From the NCBI GenBank assembly GCA_964501335.1, contig CAZCTC010000115.1, forward strand, positions 1 through 16,801: a stretch of 16,801 nucleotides of DNA, written 5' to 3'. A program made the position numbers and the translations under genes. The DNA is from CAZCTC01 sp964501335. GTDB lineage: Bacteria > Chloroflexota > Anaerolineae > B4-G1 > SLSP01. This document shows positions 14,722 through 16,801 of this stretch, piece by piece. How positions within the stretch are numbered: the stretch's first letter is position 1; each line of letters starts with the position of its first letter. The notes below the pieces were generated by a model. That model was given only the letters and a program-made list of their open reading frames with translations. It was not told where the DNA came from and searched no databases.

Positions 14722-14870
14722 TTTTTTAGCGTCCCGCAAGGGGTGCTTTTGAGGTGAGTTGCGACGCGCGGTGCGAAGCAGGGGGAGAGTTCTTTTTTTA
14801 TGTTTTGGCGGGCTTTCTGAAGCCCGCCAAAACATGGGTTTTCTTTTGTGATTTTCAGGGCTGCGAGGAT
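14722..14870 (+). repeat. CAGA-hairpin element, copy G (hairpin inverted)
   Basis: TTTTAGCGTCCCGCAAGGGG, GCGACGCGCGGTGCGAAGCA and GGGGGAGAG are followed by a T-run and a perfect 16-bp stem at 14800-14835 (arms ATGTTTTGGCGGGCTT and complement). Unlike every other copy read in element orientation, the loop is TCTG, the reverse complement of CAGA. GGGTTTTCTTTT follows. The flanks are well conserved, so only the hairpin appears reversed. Confidence 0.85.
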
Positions 14871-14890
14871 TTTTTAGCGATGTTGTGGCC

Positions 14891-15037
14891 TTTTAGCGTC
14901 CCGCAAGGGGTGTTGTTGAGGGTAAGTTGCGACGGGCGGTGCGAAGCAGGGGGAGAGTTATTTTATTTATCATTTCGGCGGCTTCAGAAAGCCGCCGAAA
15001 TGATGGGTTTTTGTTTGACTTGTTTTCAAGGGCGGGG
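14891..15037 (+). repeat. CAGA-hairpin element, copy H
   Basis: TTTTAGCGTCCCGCAAGGGG, a GCGACGGGCGGTGCGAAGCA block and GGGGGAGAG, a T-rich stretch with TTTAT, a perfect 15-bp stem at 14970-15003 (arms TCATTTCGGCGGCTT and complement, loop CAGA), then GGGTTTTTG. It lies directly after copy G in the same orientation; the 5' half is nearly identical to G but the stem differs. Confidence 0.85.
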
Positions 15038-15050
15038 AGATGGTTTTACA

Positions 15051-15107
15051 GGCTTCAGAAAGCCGCCGAAATGATGGGTTTTGTTTGGCTTGTTTTCAGG
15101 GGCGGGG
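15051..15107 (+). repeat. Partial duplicate of copy H overlapping the LRR gene end
   Basis: About 57 bp nearly identical to 14980-15037, starting at GGCTTCAGAAAGCCGCCGAA in the stem and running through GATGGGTTTT and CTTGTTTTCAGGGGCGGGG. The left stem arm is missing, so no full hairpin forms. The TGA stop of the LRR gene (15096-15098) lies in this copy. Confidence 0.85.
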
Positions 15108-16472
15108 TTTGGGGAGGCGGGGGGGGGTGGATTCGGTGTCGTCGGGGAGGTCGGTTTTGTTTTCGTCGAAGCGTTCTTCGAGGAAGCGGCCCAGGCTGAG
15201 CAATTGTTGGGTGGGGGCGTAGGAAAGGCGGCTTTCAATTTGCCGGATTCCGCGTTCCATCAGTTGCAGCTGTTCGATCAGGTGTTGTTGGGCGGTGCGA
15301 CCGTGGCGGATGGGGCGGGTGGCGGCCTCGGCGGGCGGCAGGGCGCGATAGGCGGCCAGGGCTTCGGGGAGGTAGTCGAGGATGGTCTGGCGGACCAGGT
15401 AGATATCCCGATCGCCTTGATTGATATCCGGGATGCGCGGCAGGACTTCGAGCAGGAGCTGTTGGAGGCTTTCGGCCTGCTGGATTACTTCTTGCGGCGC
15501 CCGATTGCGCAGGGAGTCGATTTCGCCTTGCAGCCGTTCGGCCAGCTGTTCGGAGGTCCAGCGCTGGCGGGGGGCCGGGAGCATCGGCAGTGCGGGGGCC
15601 GGGCGGAGCCGGCGCGCGGCGAGATGAGCTCCGGATGAACCGGCCAGGGCGAGTATCAGACCGGGGCCGGGGCCGACGACGGGGAGGGAGAGCAGCCAGA
15701 CGAGGGCGAAGATGGAGCCGCCGGCGCTCAGTTCGGCGAAGGTGACCCACCAGGGGATATTCGGCCGGCCGGAAGGGAAGAAGATGTGGCCGTTGCGTTC
15801 CACGACGATCCGTCCCCTGATCCAGTTTTGGAAAGCTTCATCGCCGGGTTCGGAAAGTTCGGTTTCGCCGAAGCGCAGCACGGTGAGGTGGCTGAGCTGG
15901 ATGAAGGTGTGGGGCAGGGGGCCGGTGAGCGGATTGTGCGAAAGGTTCAATTCTTCCAGAGCATCCAATCGGCCCCATTGGGGGGGGATGGAGCCCTGGA
16001 ACTGGTTGTTGGAGAGGTTGAGTTGGGTGAGGTGGGTGAGATCGCTTAAGAAGGGCGGCAAAGGTCCGGAGAAGCGGTTGCCGTGCAGGTCGAGCATTTG
16101 CAGATGGATGAGCAGCCGCAGCCGTTGAGGGAGGGGGCCGCGCAGCTGGTTGTTGGCGAGGTTGAGTTGGACTAACTGACGCAGATGGCCGAGTTGCGGT
16201 GGCAGCGGGCCTTGCAGCTGGTTATCTCCCAGGTCGAGTTCGACCAGGCGGGTGAGTTGTCCCAGCTGGGGGGGAATGGAGCCTTGCAGGGTATTGGCGG
16301 GAAGGGAGAGGTGGGTGACATGGCCTTCTTCGCAGGTGACGCCGTACCAGGGTTCGTAGTCGGGGTCGGTGGTGCTTAACCAGCCGTCCCGTCTGCGCCA
16401 GTTTTCGCCGCCGGTGTAGCGGTAGAGGGCAAAGAGGGCCTGTCGTTCCTGTTGAGGAATTCCTGAAGCCAT
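15096..16472 (-). CDS. Plant-type leucine-rich-repeat protein with membrane segments and helical C-terminal domain
   Basis: 458 residues, role unknown; probably protein binding at the membrane. The N-terminus (ALFALYRYTGGENW at 12-25 and a WYGVTC segment at 42-47) matches the cap that precedes bacterial and plant-type LRRs. About six LRRs follow (52-205) with the LxxLxLxxNxLxGxLPxxL pattern, including GSIPPQLGQL (64-73). No N-terminal signal peptide is seen. Residues about 240-290 contain two hydrophobic stretches (a possible membrane hairpin). The C-terminal part (305-435) is helical and ends in LLSLGRFLEERF, a pattern I associate with uncharacterised bacterial membrane proteins. The polar Pro-rich tail and the stop lie in repeat sequence. 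A weak AAAGG is 4 nt before the ATG. It appears monocistronic, separated from its neighbours by repeat elements. Confidence 0.85.
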   Translation of the reverse strand: MASGIPQQERQALFALYRYTGGENWRRRDGWLSTTDPDYEPWYGVTCEEGHVTHLSLPANTLQGSIPPQLGQLTRLVELDLGDNQLQGPLPPQLGHLRQLVQLNLANNQLRGPLPQRLRLLIHLQMLDLHGNRFSGPLPPFLSDLTHLTQLNLSNNQFQGSIPPQWGRLDALEELNLSHNPLTGPLPHTFIQLSHLTVLRFGETELSEPGDEAFQNWIRGRIVVERNGHIFFPSGRPNIPWWVTFAELSAGGSIFALVWLLSLPVVGPGPGLILALAGSSGAHLAARRLRPAPALPMLPAPRQRWTSEQLAERLQGEIDSLRNRAPQEVIQQAESLQQLLLEVLPRIPDINQGDRDIYLVRQTILDYLPEALAAYRALPPAEAATRPIRHGRTAQQHLIEQLQLMERGIRQIESRLSYAPTQQLLSLGRFLEERFDENKTDLPDDTESTPPRLPKPRP

Positions 16473-16558
16473 CAGGCCTTTCTTCTTTCGGCTGCTGAAG
16501 GTGGGGTTTTAGGAGAGATGTTGTGTTTGTTATTCTTCATAATCTTTATGTCTGAGCG

Positions 16559-16700
16559 TTTTAGCGTCCCGCAAATGTTTCTTTTTCGGTGAGAGTCGAC
16601 GCGCTGGATAGGGAGAGAGAGTTATTTTATTCATATTTTCGGCGGCTTCAGAAAGCCGCCGAAAATATGGGCTTTTTTTCCAGACTAACCGCACAGGTCG
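16559..16700 (+). repeat. CAGA-hairpin element, copy I
   Basis: TTTTAGCGTCCCGCAAATG, GTCGACGCGCTGGATAGGGA, GAGAGAG, a T-rich run, a perfect 17-bp stem at 16632-16669 (arms CATATTTTCGGCGGCTT and complement, loop CAGA), GGGCTTTTTTTCC and AGACTAACCGCACAGGTCG. It lies upstream of the LRR gene, opposite to it in orientation. Confidence 0.85.
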
Positions 16701-16801
16701 TTTTTTATTTATGTTTTCGCGGGCTTTTGAAAGCTGTTGAAAACAAGGGCTTTTTTTCCAGACTAACCGCACAGGTCGTTTTTTATTTATGTTTTCGCGG
16801 G
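16669..16801 (+). repeat. 78-bp tandem repeat made from the element tail and a decayed hairpin
   Basis: A 55-bp segment (GGGCTTTTTTTCCAGACTAA onward through TTATGTTTTCGCGGG) occurs at 16669-16723 and again, identically, at 16747-16801. Between them is GCTTTTGAAAGCTGTTGAAA and ACAA, a hairpin with a damaged stem. The second copy runs off the window, so the number of units is unknown. Confidence 0.85.

Noticed and set aside
16530..16772. Minus-strand open frame with repeated RLVWKKSP peptides
   Set aside because: It runs through element copy I and the 78-bp tandem repeat; the repeated peptide is only the translated repeat.
14722..16801. Hairpin copies as a CRISPR array
   Set aside because: Spacing is irregular, the repeats are about 150 bp with long stems, copies occur in both orientations between genes, and no cas gene is present.

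Overview
The window looks like a GC-rich bacterial chromosome segment, most likely from the Chloroflexota (Anaerolineae-like). This is inferred from three things: large GT-C membrane glycosyltransferases fused to tandem beta-sandwich modules, a secreted PPC-domain protein ending in an R-x-YLPLVL-type tail, and a DUF4157 protein next to an uncharacterised partner. No rRNA, tRNA or CRISPR array is visible. Seven convincing protein genes are present, all on the minus strand, so the window is read from right to left.

Layout from high to low coordinates. 16472-15096 encodes a plant-type leucine-rich-repeat protein with membrane segments and a helical C-terminal domain. 14435-9090 is a two-gene unit: a 1506-residue DUF4157 protein (HELTH motif, K/E/A-rich linker, long Ala/Gln-rich helical region, glycine-rich hydrophobic segment, unfamiliar C-terminus) followed 18 bp later by an unrecognised 268-residue protein. 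It has a good sigma70-type promoter about 215 bp before the start codon and a candidate terminator after the second gene. 8367-7294 encodes a secreted PPC-domain protein. 6822-175 is a three-gene unit: a 918-residue GT-C glycosyltransferase, a 770-residue GT-C glycosyltransferase, and a membrane-anchored class III adenylate cyclase joined to the latter by an ATGA overlap.

The gaps between genes are not empty. They hold at least eight full or near-full copies, plus several fragments, of an element of about 130-180 bp, here called the CAGA-hairpin element. Its layout is TTTTAGCGTCCCGCAA, then a variable stretch, a GACGCGCRGTGCGAAGCAGG-like block, GGGAGAG, a T-rich run, a perfect 15-18 bp stem with a CAGA-like tetraloop, and GGGCTTTTTTCCAGACTAACCGCACAGGTCG (written here in two parts: GGGCTTTTTTCC and AGACTAACCGCACAGGTCG). 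Stem sequences differ between copies but stay complementary, which suggests selection or a mechanism keeping the fold. Copies occur in both orientations; one sits inside the 5' coding part of a glycosyltransferase gene and several overlap stop codons.

Gaps over 300 bp: 6823-7293 holds two elements in tandem and a candidate promoter. 8368-9089 holds a promoter and RBS, one reverse element, a CACAGAG-type repeat flanked by two copies of a 31-bp repeat, and a terminator-like hairpin. 14436-15095 holds a promoter, a long leader, two elements and a partial third. 16473-16801 holds one element and the start of a 78-bp tandem repeat that runs off the window.

The two most interesting points are the hairpin-element family and a C-terminal motif (SKFN-aromatic-N-acidic-x-W) shared by the DUF4157 protein and its downstream partner, although the two are otherwise unlike. 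The second suggests they are recognised by the same binding partner, for example an injection or export apparatus encoded elsewhere.
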